Of a stretch of DNA of 64,000 nt, positions 42,845 through 51,851 are shown piece by piece. Source of the DNA: Spirochaetia bacterium (GTDB lineage Bacteria > Spirochaetota > Leptospiria > Leptospirales > Leptonemataceae); contig VFLI01000063.1 of NCBI GenBank assembly GCA_009885105.1, positions 22,952 to 86,951 on the forward strand, read 5' to 3'. The stretch's first letter is position 1, and each line of letters starts with the position of its first letter. Below the pieces are notes generated by a model. That model did not search any database. It worked only from the letters and a program-made list of their open reading frames with translations, and was not told the origin of the DNA. A program made the position numbers and the translations under genes.

Positions 42845-44095
42845 TCAGCGCATGCTTTCCAGCATTTTCAGCTTCTGCTGTTTTTCCGGGCCGTCAAAGA
42901 CCGCGTCAGAAAACTGGTCGATCTCGTACGATTCCGTGGTGTATTCGCCTCCGTGCGGAGGTATGTACCACTGAACGGGTTCATTTCGCGCTTCCGTCGC
43001 CGCGTTGATTCTATCCATTTCCTGCTGCGAATACTCTTTTTTGGTGGAATAGTCGATGTTGTCGCGGAAGCCGCGAAGATTGCGCATCACAAACCGGCCC
43101 TCCAGATCTTTATCGCGGAATACCTTTCCGAAAAACAGAAGTTCGATCCACTGCTTGCCGGGAGTTTCAATCTCGTCGTTGAAGATAACGTAATGAACGG
43201 GTTCACCGCTCGATTTATGGAAAAGGTTCGATTCGATTATATAGTGGCCGGTTTTTTTCACGTCCAGCTCCGCTTTGATCACAAGCGAGCCGTATTTCAA
43301 TGTCTCCTCAAATCGACCGGTAAAAACTGCCGGCGGCGACGGCGAAGACTCAAAACTGAGTTTGTATAAGATCTCGCTCCTGTCCGCCAGCTTGAATTTG
43401 ACCACCATGGACATGCCGCCCCAGTACAGGCGTCCGGCGTACGGCGGCGTCCAGGAAAAAGTAAAAATTCTATCGTCCGCCACTTTGTCGGGGCTTTTTC
43501 CGTCATCGCCGTAATGAGCTTCACCCACTTCCACCTGGCCGGTGAGAGCATCGGAAACAATTTTTGCCGAAAGAATTTCAGGCTTCACTTTTTCTCTGGT
43601 TCTGGCGTCGTAGACTTCCAGCGTTGCGACGAACGGAGTCCCCGAGCTGATTACAGAGGGTCCGGCTTTGAACTGATACACGTAATCCGGTCTGTCATTG
43701 GCGATGGGTTTATCCGTGCGAAACACGGGCATCAGCGCGCTCTGATGGTCGAGCGGCCGGATCAGATCTGTCATTCTGCGGTCCAGCGGTCTCGAATTGG
43801 GCGGATATCTGTAAAAAAGTTCGTATTCCTCCACCAATTTTTCTCTCGATGGATTTGCTTCTGTCTGCAAAGCTCTTTCCATGCTGGCAACCGTTGCCTC
43901 TCCAGGAATGCCCATTTTTTCCATTTCTTCACGCACCTGCTGACGCAGCCGGGTTTCCTGATCCTGAGCCTCATCGCCTTCGCCGCCTCCCTTGTATAAA
44001 AACAGGAAAAACAGGATCAAAGCGATCCCGATGACGGCTGCGGCTCCCGCAATAATATATATCTTCTTTGTTTTTTGATTGCTGTTTTTTGCCAT
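42845..44095 (-). CDS. Single-pass membrane protein of unknown function
   Basis: 416 residues. A basic N-terminus (MAKNSNQKTKK) and one membrane helix (IYIIAGAAAVIGIALILFFLF, 12-32) are followed by a charged coiled stretch (ETRLRQQVREEMEKMG) and a beta-rich extracytoplasmic region (about 140-340) with Ig-like strands (FVATLEVYDARTREKV, FTFSWTPPYAGRLYWG). No catalytic motif. First gene of the envelope operon that ends near the BMC-T gene. Confidence 0.72.
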   Translation of the reverse strand: MAKNSNQKTKKIYIIAGAAAVIGIALILFFLFLYKGGGEGDEAQDQETRLRQQVREEMEKMGIPGEATVASMERALQTEANPSREKLVEEYELFYRYPPNSRPLDRRMTDLIRPLDHQSALMPVFRTDKPIANDRPDYVYQFKAGPSVISSGTPFVATLEVYDARTREKVKPEILSAKIVSDALTGQVEVGEAHYGDDGKSPDKVADDRIFTFSWTPPYAGRLYWGGMSMVVKFKLADRSEILYKLSFESSPSPPAVFTGRFEETLKYGSLVIKAELDVKKTGHYIIESNLFHKSSGEPVHYVIFNDEIETPGKQWIELLFFGKVFRDKDLEGRFVMRNLRGFRDNIDYSTKKEYSQQEMDRINAATEARNEPVQWYIPPHGGEYTTESYEIDQFSDAVFDGPEKQQKLKMLESMR

Positions 44096-44151
44096 GATAT
44101 CCGGTCCTTTCTGGCACTAATTCCGATTTTCTCCAGAAAAGTCAACTCCTA

Positions 44152-44189
44152 ACAAAAACGCCGGGGGTGTTCAACCTCCGGCGTTTTTT
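44152..44189 (-). terminator. Bidirectional-looking terminator after hydrolase copy A
   Basis: AACGCCGG (44157-44164) pairs with CCGGCGTT (44178-44185) with inner GGGT/ACCT-type pairs. There are Ts on both strands (TTTTTT at 44184-44189; five As at 44154-44158). It separates the hydrolase transcript from the envelope operon downstream. Confidence 0.85.
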
Positions 44190-44231
44190 CTCATATCAGG
44201 ATGAGAAGAGATTTTTCAATTCGTCAGTGAA

Positions 44232-45089
44232 TCAGGTATTGTTCAGCCAGTAGGACAATGATCCTGTTCCGTATATTCCGTCCCAGCATACTCTGGCCTT
44301 GTCCATGGTTCCGCTGTGGTCGGTGTAGAATTCATTCGTGCTGTCCCAGTTGCTTGAACAAGCCGTGGATGTATAGTACGGTCCGTTCAGGATTCTATGC
44401 TGACCATAGTTGATGCTGTCCAGACAGTTGTCGTTGCCGGCTGTGGAATTGTGTCCGCAGGCTGTATGAGGAGCGACAACGCCGTCGTCATAGCCCGGCA
44501 GAATCGCAGCGCCAGGACAGGTTACGTAATACCAGGGGCAGTTACCGGCCACATGATAGGCTTCCCGAGCCGCGCCCAGAACACTGTTGTGGTTCCAGCT
44601 TCTTGCTGTTCCTGTATTCAGTGCCGCATCGGCGCTCCAGCCAGTCAACCAGCTGCCCGCATTTGCCAGTTCCGATCCGCCAGTGGCGCTTCCCGCATGC
44701 AGACTCCACTGAATATTTTTTCCGGCCCAGAAAGTCGGGTCGATGTATGCCAGGTAGTCGGTGGTGTAGCAGCCCATGCTGTGGCAGATGATGCGGCAGG
44801 TATTTCCTGTTCCGCAGTATGTATTGATGGTCGCACGCAGTTTCGTCCGGCCCGTGCACGTTCCGGTTCCCCTTGGATCGATGGTTCCATCATAGTTCAC
44901 AAATCTTTTTGTCCAGGTTCCCGTCACATTGGAGTTGGAACCCCAGTAGTTGTTGTCCGTATCGGTGCGGGCGCAGTTTTGCGGCGTCCGGCCGTGGATA
45001 AAAATCACATAGTTGGTGGCGCTTACGCTGGCTGTGAAAAACAGTCCGGCTAAAAGGCCCAGTGTCGATAAAATCACTCTTCTTTTCAT
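44232..45089 (-). CDS. Secreted Cys-rich alpha/beta-hydrolase (lipase-like), copy A
   Basis: 285 residues with a Sec signal (MKRRVILSTLGLLAGLFFTASVSA). YVIFIHGRTPQNC is a lipase oxyanion motif, and IICHSMGCYTTDYLAY gives the nucleophile elbow with S104, where the first Gly of G-x-S-x-G is replaced by Cys (C-H-S-M-G). There are many Cys in the mature protein, so disulfides are likely. An Asp (YDDGVVAPHTACG) and late His (TDHSGTMDKA) could complete the triad. Nearly identical to copy B (45332-46192); a recent tandem duplication. Substrate unknown; the Trp/Asn-rich surface hints at a polymer. Confidence 0.82.
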   Translation of the reverse strand: MKRRVILSTLGLLAGLFFTASVSATNYVIFIHGRTPQNCARTDTDNNYWGSNSNVTGTWTKRFVNYDGTIDPRGTGTCTGRTKLRATINTYCGTGNTCRIICHSMGCYTTDYLAYIDPTFWAGKNIQWSLHAGSATGGSELANAGSWLTGWSADAALNTGTARSWNHNSVLGAAREAYHVAGNCPWYYVTCPGAAILPGYDDGVVAPHTACGHNSTAGNDNCLDSINYGQHRILNGPYYTSTACSSNWDSTNEFYTDHSGTMDKARVCWDGIYGTGSLSYWLNNT

Positions 45090-45217
45090 ATTAAAAATCT
45101 CCTCTCTTTATCTGTATCTGCGGATTTCGATCCACTGACTGAGAACTGTTATGCATTTACTATACCTTGGATAATTTGCACAATATTAATGCAAATACGC
45201 CGTTTTCAAGACAGAAT

Positions 45218-45267
45218 CGTCAGATTTTTGACGCTTTGTCAGATTGTTGGCTGTCAGATTTCTGACG
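45218..45267. promoter_or_regulatory. Three GTCAGATT direct repeats, two of them palindromic, upstream of copy A
   Basis: GTCAGATT occurs at 45219, 45238 and 45253. The outer two are parts of dyads CGTCAGATTTTTGACG (45218-45233) and TGTCAGATTTCTGACG (45252-45267). They lie 130-180 bp upstream of the copy A start and are absent upstream of copy B. This is a candidate regulator binding array. Confidence 0.5.
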
Positions 45268-45274
45268 AAGTTAC

Positions 45275-45304
45275 AAAAAAACCGCCGATATAGAATCGGC
45301 GGTT
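45275..45304 (-). terminator. Terminator of hydrolase copy B
   Basis: AACCGCCGAT (45280-45289) and ATCGGCGGTT (45295-45304), five-base loop, with a T run on the minus strand. Confidence 0.9.
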
Positions 45305-45331
45305 TTGCAGTTCAGCGATTGAATCGCAGAA

Positions 45332-46192
45332 TCAGGTATTATTCGACCAGTAGGAAAGCACGCTTCCCTTACCCAGGATACCGTCCCAGCATACGCGGGC
45401 TTTGTCTTTCGTCCCGCCATGGTCGGTGTAGAATTCATTGGTGCTGTCCCAGTCGCTCGAGCAGCCGTAACCCGTGTAGTACGGTCCATTCAGGATTCTA
45501 TGCTGACCGTAGTTCACACTGTCCAGACAGTTGTTGTTTCCCGCTGTGGAATTGTGTCCGCAGGCCGTATGAGGAGCGACAACACCATCGTCATAGCCTG
45601 GCAGGACTGCTGCGCCCGGACAGGTTACATAATACCAGGGGCAGTTTCCAGCCACATGATAGGCTTCACGACCCGCGCCCAGCACATTGTTGTGATTCCA
45701 GCCTCTTGCTGTTCCGGTCTTCAGCGCTGCATCAGCGCTCCATCCCGTTGCCCAGCTGCCCACATTGGCCAGTTCCGATCCACCGGTGGCGCTTCCCGCA
45801 TGAATGGACCACTGGATATTCTTTCCGGCCCAAAAAGTCGGATCGATGTATGCCAGGTAGTCCGTTGTGTAGCAGCCCATGCTGTGGCAGATGATGCGGC
45901 AGGTATTTCCTGTTCCGCAATAAGTATTGATGGTTGCGCGAAGCTTGGAGCGGCCTGTGCAGGATCCAGTTCCCCGTGGATCAATTGTTCCGTCATAGTT
46001 GACGAATCTTTTTGTCCAGCCCCCGGTAACATTGGAGGAAGAACCCCAGTAGTTGTTGTCCGTATCGGTGCGGGCGCAGTTTTGAGGCGTCCGGCCGTGG
46101 ATAAAAATCACATAGTTTGTGGCGCTCACGCTGGCTGTAAAAAACAGTCCGGCCAGAAGGCCCAGTGTCGATAGAATCACTCTTCTTTTCAT
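45332..46192 (-). CDS. Secreted Cys-rich alpha/beta-hydrolase (lipase-like), copy B
   Basis: 286 residues, same design as copy A: identical signal peptide, IFIHGRT, CHSMGC elbow and Cys positions. Differences are scattered (for example SSSNVTGGW, DAALKTG, GTKDKARVCW, SVLSYWSNNT) and the 3' end has one extra residue. Both copies are intact, which argues for selection on dosage or divergence. Divergent from the PLP enzyme across a 275-bp region. Confidence 0.82.
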   Translation of the reverse strand: MKRRVILSTLGLLAGLFFTASVSATNYVIFIHGRTPQNCARTDTDNNYWGSSSNVTGGWTKRFVNYDGTIDPRGTGSCTGRSKLRATINTYCGTGNTCRIICHSMGCYTTDYLAYIDPTFWAGKNIQWSIHAGSATGGSELANVGSWATGWSADAALKTGTARGWNHNNVLGAGREAYHVAGNCPWYYVTCPGAAVLPGYDDGVVAPHTACGHNSTAGNNNCLDSVNYGQHRILNGPYYTGYGCSSDWDSTNEFYTDHGGTKDKARVCWDGILGKGSVLSYWSNNT

Positions 46193-46273
46193 AAGTAGCT
46201 CCTGAATTTCTCTTTCTATATTTTAGCGCTTTTCTGCACATCCGATATTAGCCGGAAATAAGTGCTATATAAG

Positions 46274-46296
46274 CAGAATATAGCCTGCATATTCTG
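46274..46296. promoter_or_regulatory. Dyad in divergent region, hydrolase copy B / PLP enzyme
   Basis: CAGAATAT-AGCCTGC-ATATTCTG, a perfect 8-bp inverted repeat in the 275-bp intergenic DNA, about 80 bp upstream of copy B and 170 bp upstream of the PLP enzyme. Possible operator; no SAM or other riboswitch fold was recognised here. Confidence 0.4.
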
Positions 46297-46467
46297 TACC
46301 ACAGCTACTCGTATGAAGATTTGGAAGTTTTTGCATTATTTTACAGCATACTGCTGGTTTGTAGACCATAAAGGAAAATAGAAACGCACTGAAAGTGTTA
46401 GAAATGTATTTGCTGGAGGGTCATAAATTCCTCGACGCATAAAAGTAGAGATGAGTATTTGCCCCAA

Positions 46468-47640
46468 ATGAAAACAACTGAAAGCTTTTCTACCAAATGT
46501 GTGCATTCGGGGGAGATCAAAGATTCCGAGGGCGCCCCGCACACTCCCATTTACAACACAACTACGTTTGCCTTCGATTCCACGGAGGCTCTACTCGACG
46601 TCGTCGATGGCAGAAAACCCGGAAACCTGTATACCCGTTATGGACTCAATCCCAGCATCCGCAGTCTGGAGGAAAAACTGGCCGCGCTGGAATCTGCTCC
46701 GTCGGCGCTGGCGTTCTGCTCCGGTATGGCTGCGGAATCGGCGCTTTTTTTAAGTCTGGGAAGAAAAGGAATCGTCTGTCTGGCCGACGCCTACGGAGGG
46801 ACTCTGGATCTTCTCAAAAACAACCTGGGAGCTCTGGGCATTCCGTCTTATTTCGTCTCCGGCAGCGATGAAGAAGGACTGCTGCAGGCTCTGGAAAAAA
46901 AACCGGATATCGTATTTTTTGAAACCCCGACCAATCCGTCTCTTGAAATCCTGGACATCAAAAAGATTTCTGAAATCTCGCACAGATATGGAGCGCTCTG
47001 TGTTGTTGACAATACCTTTGCCACGCCGGTGAATCAGAATCCGCTGCTCCTGGGGGCGGACATAGTCGTACACAGCGCCACAAAATATCTGGGCGGGCAC
47101 AGCGACATAACTGCCGGCGCGATCATGACCTCATCAGAACTCGCTGCGGAAATTTCATTCTGGCGAAAAAACCTGGGGCAGATGCTTTCTCCGGAGACGG
47201 CCTCTCTTCTGGCGCGCAGCATCCGCTCACTTGACCTCAGAGTCCGGCATCAGAATGACAGCGCCATGCAGATAGCGGCGAAACTGAGCCGACATCCAAA
47301 AATCAAAAAAGTTTTCTACCCGGGTCTGCCCGATTCTCAGGGGCATGAGATTGCGAAGACTCAGATGCGGGGTTTCGGCGGCATGATGAGTGTTGAGCTG
47401 AATGCGAATCCAAAATCCACGGTGGCGTTTGTTGACAGTCTGAAGATTTTCAAGATTGCGCCGAGCCTGGGCGGTGCAGAAAGTCTGGTGACACAGCCGG
47501 TGACGACAACGCACCACGGTCTTTCGCCTGAGGAGCTTTCACGGCGCGGCATCAACGGCTCGATGGTTCGATTGTCTATAGGATTTGAATCACCGGACGA
47601 TCTGTTCCGGGATCTGGAACAGGCGCTGGAAGCAGTCTGA
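46468..47640 (+). CDS. Cys/Met metabolism PLP-dependent enzyme (cystathionine gamma-synthase/lyase family)
   Basis: 390 residues from ATG 46468. Hallmarks: STKCVHSGE start, PIYNTTTF, YTRYGLNPS (phosphate-binding Tyr/Arg), DAYGGT (ring-stacking Tyr), VDNTFATP, and PLP lysine K206 in SATKYLGGHSD. The family includes cystathionine gamma-synthase, cystathionine beta- and gamma-lyases, methionine gamma-lyase and O-acetylhomoserine sulfhydrylase; sequence alone does not decide among them. Length and the FSTKCVHSG start best suit a gamma-synthase or gamma-lyase. Confidence 0.9.
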   Translation: MKTTESFSTKCVHSGEIKDSEGAPHTPIYNTTTFAFDSTEALLDVVDGRKPGNLYTRYGLNPSIRSLEEKLAALESAPSALAFCSGMAAESALFLSLGRKGIVCLADAYGGTLDLLKNNLGALGIPSYFVSGSDEEGLLQALEKKPDIVFFETPTNPSLEILDIKKISEISHRYGALCVVDNTFATPVNQNPLLLGADIVVHSATKYLGGHSDITAGAIMTSSELAAEISFWRKNLGQMLSPETASLLARSIRSLDLRVRHQNDSAMQIAAKLSRHPKIKKVFYPGLPDSQGHEIAKTQMRGFGGMMSVELNANPKSTVAFVDSLKIFKIAPSLGGAESLVTQPVTTTHHGLSPEELSRRGINGSMVRLSIGFESPDDLFRDLEQALEAV

Positions 47641-47655
47641 AATGATTTATGATGT

Positions 47656-48891
47656 TTATCGATCTTCCATCACGCAGCGCACAAAGGCACGGTTGACTGT
47701 ACCGTAAGGGAAGTCGATTCCCGCCGCGAAATCGAGAACCAGCATGGTTGCAGAGCTGTTGTTGTAGCTCGAAGAAGACCAGTAAATTTCCATCATCGTC
47801 AGTGGAAACATTTCGCCGTTAATTTTAGGCGCGCTCTCAGGCTTCGAGGGATCCACAAGAGATTTCATTTCTTCGATCGTCGGGACTCTCCATCGGCCGC
47901 CCGGCAGTCCTTCGCAGTATTTTTTCGCCGCCAAAAGCAGCATGCGCGATGGCCGGCCCGTGCAGCCGGTGGGAGACTGACCGGGAGCGCATTTCTGCCA
48001 GACAAGACGGTTCGCCGAATCGCGCACCGTACCCGGATCACCGGCAGCAAATGAGGGCGGCCTGAGAGGCACGGGGATTTGACTGGAATTTGTTTCGCCG
48101 ATTTTCGTCGATTCACTGGAATCGGCGCTTCGCGTTATGGGAGACGATGGATCGGCGCTGCCGGACGCCGAACTGCCGGAACTTTCATTTTTCTTCTGTT
48201 CGTCGATTCTATCCGAACCGGCGGCAGAAGTTGTTCCGTTCGATTGGCCGCCCGCCGCCTGTCTGTCCGCTGCCGCAGTCGCGCCTCCCGTTGTACCGGA
48301 TGAGCTCCCGGCAGAAATCTGCTGCAGACCCGATGTGAGCGATGCCACCTGGGGAATGATTCGATTCAATTCTTGAGCGATGTCAGACAGAGAGTCGATG
48401 ACGCCCGGGGCTTTCCTGGCATTCCAGCCTGTAAAATCTGTCTTCACGCCGGCTGAAATATCCTGCGCTCCCTCCTTGAGTTTTTCCGCTTCCTGAGCAA
48501 GCGCTGGCAGCTCGAGAAGAAGCAGAAGAGACGCGCCAATTTCCGGAATAATCGATTTTGCCTTTACATCGGCGCTTTCCGGACCGGCCATTTTTTTGCG
48601 GTAACTCTCCACGACCTGCATCGCAAAACGCATGGTAATTGTGAATTTCTTGCACCTTGTGAAAAAATCGTCATATTTGGGGATGCCCACGGCATCTTTC
48701 TGAACAGGGGAGTTTTTTAGCGGATCCAGAGCGGTATTCTCAAAAATCTTGTATCTGCCGGATACATCGCTCAGGCGCCAGAACGACTGAGAATCGCCGG
48801 TCTGTCCGGAAGAACAATGAAAACTTTCTAATAATAGAATAGAAGAAACCATAATAATAATAAATTTGATTTTACTATGCTCGTGTTTCAT
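47656..48891 (-). CDS. Lipoprotein with C-terminal Lcl/DUF1566 domain
   Basis: 411 residues; lipobox LLESFHC (C27). The N-terminal half is helical (YRKKMAGPESADVKAK, ALAQEAEKLKEGAQDI), followed by a Ser/Thr/Gly/Ala-rich low-complexity linker (about 195-270). A C-terminal DUF1566/Lcl domain covers about 285-410 (DSANRLVWQKCAPGQS, GGRWRVPTIEEMKSLVD, YWSSSSYNNSSATMLVLDF, AFVRCV). Lcl-type domains are common on the surface of leptospires and other bacteria and may bind glycans or host/environment ligands. Confidence 0.83.
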   Translation of the reverse strand: MKHEHSKIKFIIIMVSSILLLESFHCSSGQTGDSQSFWRLSDVSGRYKIFENTALDPLKNSPVQKDAVGIPKYDDFFTRCKKFTITMRFAMQVVESYRKKMAGPESADVKAKSIIPEIGASLLLLLELPALAQEAEKLKEGAQDISAGVKTDFTGWNARKAPGVIDSLSDIAQELNRIIPQVASLTSGLQQISAGSSSGTTGGATAAADRQAAGGQSNGTTSAAGSDRIDEQKKNESSGSSASGSADPSSPITRSADSSESTKIGETNSSQIPVPLRPPSFAAGDPGTVRDSANRLVWQKCAPGQSPTGCTGRPSRMLLLAAKKYCEGLPGGRWRVPTIEEMKSLVDPSKPESAPKINGEMFPLTMMEIYWSSSSYNNSSATMLVLDFAAGIDFPYGTVNRAFVRCVMEDR

Positions 48892-48991
48892 GATGGTTCT
48901 ACGAAATCTACCTTATTAGACGAGAAGCAAGCAGTTTTTGAAGAAATTTTTCAGGTATTTCAGAATTTGAACAACTTTCTCTGGAACTGTG

Positions 48992-49984
48992 CTAAAATTC
49001 TGTCGCAACAGTCATTCCCAGTGAGACTCCACGAATAATATCAGGATAGCCCTTATGTTTCGGATCAGAAATTTCCGGAGAATAAAAATTGTCATAAAAC
49101 ATCTGCGAGTATGGAAGGGCGATTACGTAATAGTTGATGTAGTGAAACCATCCGTAAGAGTAGTGGTAACCTAAATCAAGCTTAATGTTTTGACTGAGAG
49201 CGAATGAGAGCGTAGCTCGTGAATCGAATCCCTCAAGGACGCCCTTCGTGGACGGCGATCCCCAGGATTTTTCCGGAACAGGTTGAGACCGATCGTCGTA
49301 CGTGATTCCTCCGGATTCAAACAATCTTTTCCCTATCGTAAAAAAATATCCGACCTGAAGAGCTATGGAAAATCGCGAGGCGAATCTGTAAGTGTATTTA
49401 ATGTCCACTTCGGGCCCATAGTTGTAAAATTTCTCGGAATAATAAGAATATCCATAGTTGTATCCTTTAGACAGATTGGTATTTCGAATACCCGGCCCAA
49501 TACCCAGTTCATGCGTTCGGTTCGAGATTGCGTAAAAAAATCCGAGCAGCTGAAGATCCTCTCGTTTCAGAGGCATGAATTCATGACGACTGAAGTAAGA
49601 ATAGTTCGGGCTGCCAATATACAGCTCATTGTACCCATAGTTCCGCAGCGAGAAACTTTGATACGACAAATCAACCCCCCAGCCTCGACTGGCGCTTTTA
49701 ATGCGAATGTCAAATGGAGTGAATGAAGCCTGATTGCCTGCAATATCCGAGATTTGAAAGCCTGTATAGTTATTATGTTCGTAGTACTGATGAGGATAGT
49801 ATTTCGCGTCTTCTCTGCGAACGGAAAGCTCAAGCAAAGGACGAGAGCCGGCGCTGGACAAATCGCCTGTATCCGTGGATGGCGAGTCTTGCTGCGCGCG
49901 TACAGGCATATACGATACAGAATATATAGCTATAATAATAACTATTTTTATATATGTATTCATTTTACTGTTCATCTTGTTCAT
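48992..49984 (-). CDS. Outer-membrane barrel, LA_2444/LA_4059-like, copy A
   Basis: 330 residues with a signal ending MPVRAQQ. The mature protein opens with RPLLELSVRREDAKYYPHQYYEH and FTPFDIRIKSASRGWGVDLSYQSF, then alternates aromatic amphipathic strands to a terminal Phe (GVSLGMTVATEF), an outer-membrane barrel signature. The pattern recalls a leptospiral family; ligand unknown. Start could be at 49984, 49975 or 49963; the first overlaps the upstream paralogue's stop by 20 nt and implies coupling. Confidence 0.82.
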   Translation of the reverse strand: MNKMNSKMNTYIKIVIIIAIYSVSYMPVRAQQDSPSTDTGDLSSAGSRPLLELSVRREDAKYYPHQYYEHNNYTGFQISDIAGNQASFTPFDIRIKSASRGWGVDLSYQSFSLRNYGYNELYIGSPNYSYFSRHEFMPLKREDLQLLGFFYAISNRTHELGIGPGIRNTNLSKGYNYGYSYYSEKFYNYGPEVDIKYTYRFASRFSIALQVGYFFTIGKRLFESGGITYDDRSQPVPEKSWGSPSTKGVLEGFDSRATLSFALSQNIKLDLGYHYSYGWFHYINYYVIALPYSQMFYDNFYSPEISDPKHKGYPDIIRGVSLGMTVATEF

Positions 49985-50948
49985 TCGGCAAAAATTCTAT
50001 CGCCACGGTAATCCCCAGTGAAACGCCTCTGATCACATCCGGGTTGTAGCCTTCTTTTGAATTATGGTAGTAATTGTTGTAAAACATTCGATTGTAAGGG
50101 AGACTTATGTCATAATAATTGATATAGTGAAACCAGGCGAACGTGTAGTGGTAGCCCAGATCAATTGTGATGTTATCCCGGAAAGCGTATGAGAGTACAG
50201 CTCGCGAATCGAATCCGGCCAGTTCTCCCTTTGTCGCGGATGAACCCCATGATTTCATCGGGATTGGCGGATCGACGCCGTTATATGCGATGGTGCCGCG
50301 TTCATAAATCCGGTTACCTCTCGTATAAAAATATCCAGTTTGTAGCGATATTGAAAACTTTTCGGCGAATCTGTATCTGTATTTGGCGGATATTTCCGGG
50401 CCATAGTTGTGGAATTTTTCGAAATAGTAGCCATAAAATGCACTGCTGTAACCATCGGATAAATTGATATTACGCGCGCCAAAACCAATGCCGAATTGGT
50501 GAACGACGCCTGTGATGGGATAAAAAAAACCGAGCAGTCGAATGTCTTCGCGCTTGAGAGGATTGAATGCGCTATGGTAAAAATAGGAATAACTGACAGG
50601 TATCCCGATGTAAAGATAGTCGTACCCGTAGTTACGCAGATTAAATGTCTGGTATGACAGATCCAGCCCCCAGGAGCGAGTTGCGCTCTTGAGCCGGATG
50701 TCAAATGGAGTAAAAATAACCCGATTGCCGGTTATATCCGATAGCGGCATCTGCGACTGGTAACTCAGAGACTCGTAGTATTGATAGGGTCTGTATTTGG
50801 CGTCTTCTCTCCTTACCGAAATCTCAAGTAAGGGACGGGAGCTCGCCTCGGATGATGATTCAGAATGATTGGAAGCTGGGTCTGGCTGGGCCCAGGTTGC
50901 CAGGAATGGTATGGAAAATAGAATGAAAAAAATAAAATATTTTATCAA
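49965..50948 (-). CDS. Outer-membrane barrel, LA_2444/LA_4059-like, copy B (TTG start)
   Basis: 327 residues starting at TTG 50946-50948, with AGGA seven bases upstream. Signal FFILFSIPFLATWA. Same domain plan as copy A (RPLLEISVRREDAKY, FTPFDIRLKSATRSWGLDLSYQTF, RNYGYDYLYIG, GFDSRAVLSYAF, YHYTFAWFHYINYYDI). Unlike copy A the last strand (GITVAIEF) is followed by a polar tail LPNEQDEQ that overlaps the next start. Tandem paralogues, well diverged, so the duplication is old. Confidence 0.82.
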   Translation of the reverse strand: MIKYFIFFILFSIPFLATWAQPDPASNHSESSSEASSRPLLEISVRREDAKYRPYQYYESLSYQSQMPLSDITGNRVIFTPFDIRLKSATRSWGLDLSYQTFNLRNYGYDYLYIGIPVSYSYFYHSAFNPLKREDIRLLGFFYPITGVVHQFGIGFGARNINLSDGYSSAFYGYYFEKFHNYGPEISAKYRYRFAEKFSISLQTGYFYTRGNRIYERGTIAYNGVDPPIPMKSWGSSATKGELAGFDSRAVLSYAFRDNITIDLGYHYTFAWFHYINYYDISLPYNRMFYNNYYHNSKEGYNPDVIRGVSLGITVAIEFLPNEQDEQ

Positions 50949-51227
50949 CTTATTGTCCTGAATCCGACCGGAGTTCTTGATTTATCAAATACTTTAACGC
51001 TTTTTAGACGTTTTCTACTCTGAGAAGTTCATTTTTTTCAGTGGTTCGTCGGAAAAATCTTACTGGCGGGCGATTATGGTCGGACGCCAATAAAGCGCAG
51101 GGCATCCGGTTTTATCTACAATTACCACTATATTTTTTTTCTCGCCTTGTCTTTTTCCAGCCCCTCCCGAGCCGATTATAGAAAGGAAAACTTGAAACAG
51201 GACTAATTTTGTCTTCTGGGAGGAACT
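50949..51227 (+). promoter_or_regulatory. Upstream region of the microcompartment operon
   Basis: 279 bp between divergent genes. The BMC-H start has a strong GGGAGG site six bases upstream. A GATTATAG at 51174-51181 could be a -10 element, but no -35 at standard spacing is convincing. No regulator gene is adjacent, and no clear operator dyad was seen. Confidence 0.45.
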
Positions 51228-51527
51228 ATGTCGGACATATCACAGGATGCTCTGGGCATGATTGAAACACGCGGATTCGCCGCTATGGTGGAAGCCGCGG
51301 ATGCGATGGTGAAAGCAGCCAAGGTCGACCTTGTCGGCTACGAGAAAACAGGCGGCGGCTATGTAACTGCGATTGTACGCGGAGATGTTGCGGCCGTAAA
51401 AGCGGCCACCGAAGCGGGAAGCAAAGCAGCTTCTCGGATCGGCGAGCTTGTCACCGTTCATATCATACCGCGGCCGCATGCGAATGTGGACGTTTCTCTG
51501 CCGCTTGGCAGATCGAAAGGCAAGTAA
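51228..51527 (+). CDS. Hexameric microcompartment shell protein (BMC-H)
   Basis: 99 residues, one BMC domain: [53 protein letters not shown], and [19 protein letters not shown]. The pore loop is K40-T41-G42-G43-G44. PduA/EutM/CcmK-type subunit building the facets. First gene of the nine-gene BMC operon, and the only BMC-H in the window. Confidence 0.97.
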   Translation: MSDISQDALGMIETRGFAAMVEAADAMVKAAKVDLVGYEKTGGGYVTAIVRGDVAAVKAATEAGSKAASRIGELVTVHIIPRPHANVDVSLPLGRSKGK

Positions 51528-51539
51528 AAGGACAGCGCG

Positions 51540-51839
51540 ATGATTCTCGGCAGAGTAGTCGGCAACGTCGTCTCGACGCATAAAGATCCAGGCGCAAGCG
51601 ATATCAAGCTCCTGCTTGTGGACCGCGTTTCTGAAAATGGAACCGGACGCGGCGACTATCTTGTTGCGATGGACAGCGTTGGAGCGGGTCCGGGCGACAT
51701 CGTTATGATCGTCGCCGGAAGTTCCGCGCGCATGACGGAAATGACAACGGGCCGTCCCTGCGATGCCGCCGCCATGGCGATCGTCGACATGGTGGAAAAA
51801 GACGGTCAGATCGTTTACGACAAGTCGGGAAAGACGTAA
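51540..51839 (+). CDS. Pentameric shell protein BMC-P 1 (EutN/CcmL family)
   Basis: 99 residues: MILGRVVGNVVSTHKDPGASDIKLLLVD, DSVGAGPGDIVMIVAGSSARMT and AAAMAIVDMVEK are the EutN/CcmL pattern of vertex-capping pentamers. Thirteen-base gap after BMC-H. Confidence 0.96.
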   Translation: MILGRVVGNVVSTHKDPGASDIKLLLVDRVSENGTGRGDYLVAMDSVGAGPGDIVMIVAGSSARMTEMTTGRPCDAAAMAIVDMVEKDGQIVYDKSGKT

Positions 51840-51851
51840 CCGGAGGAAAAT

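Noticed and set aside
46197..46467. SAM or cobalamin riboswitch upstream of the Cys/Met PLP enzyme
   Set aside because: Only a simple dyad was found; no conserved riboswitch core could be recognised.
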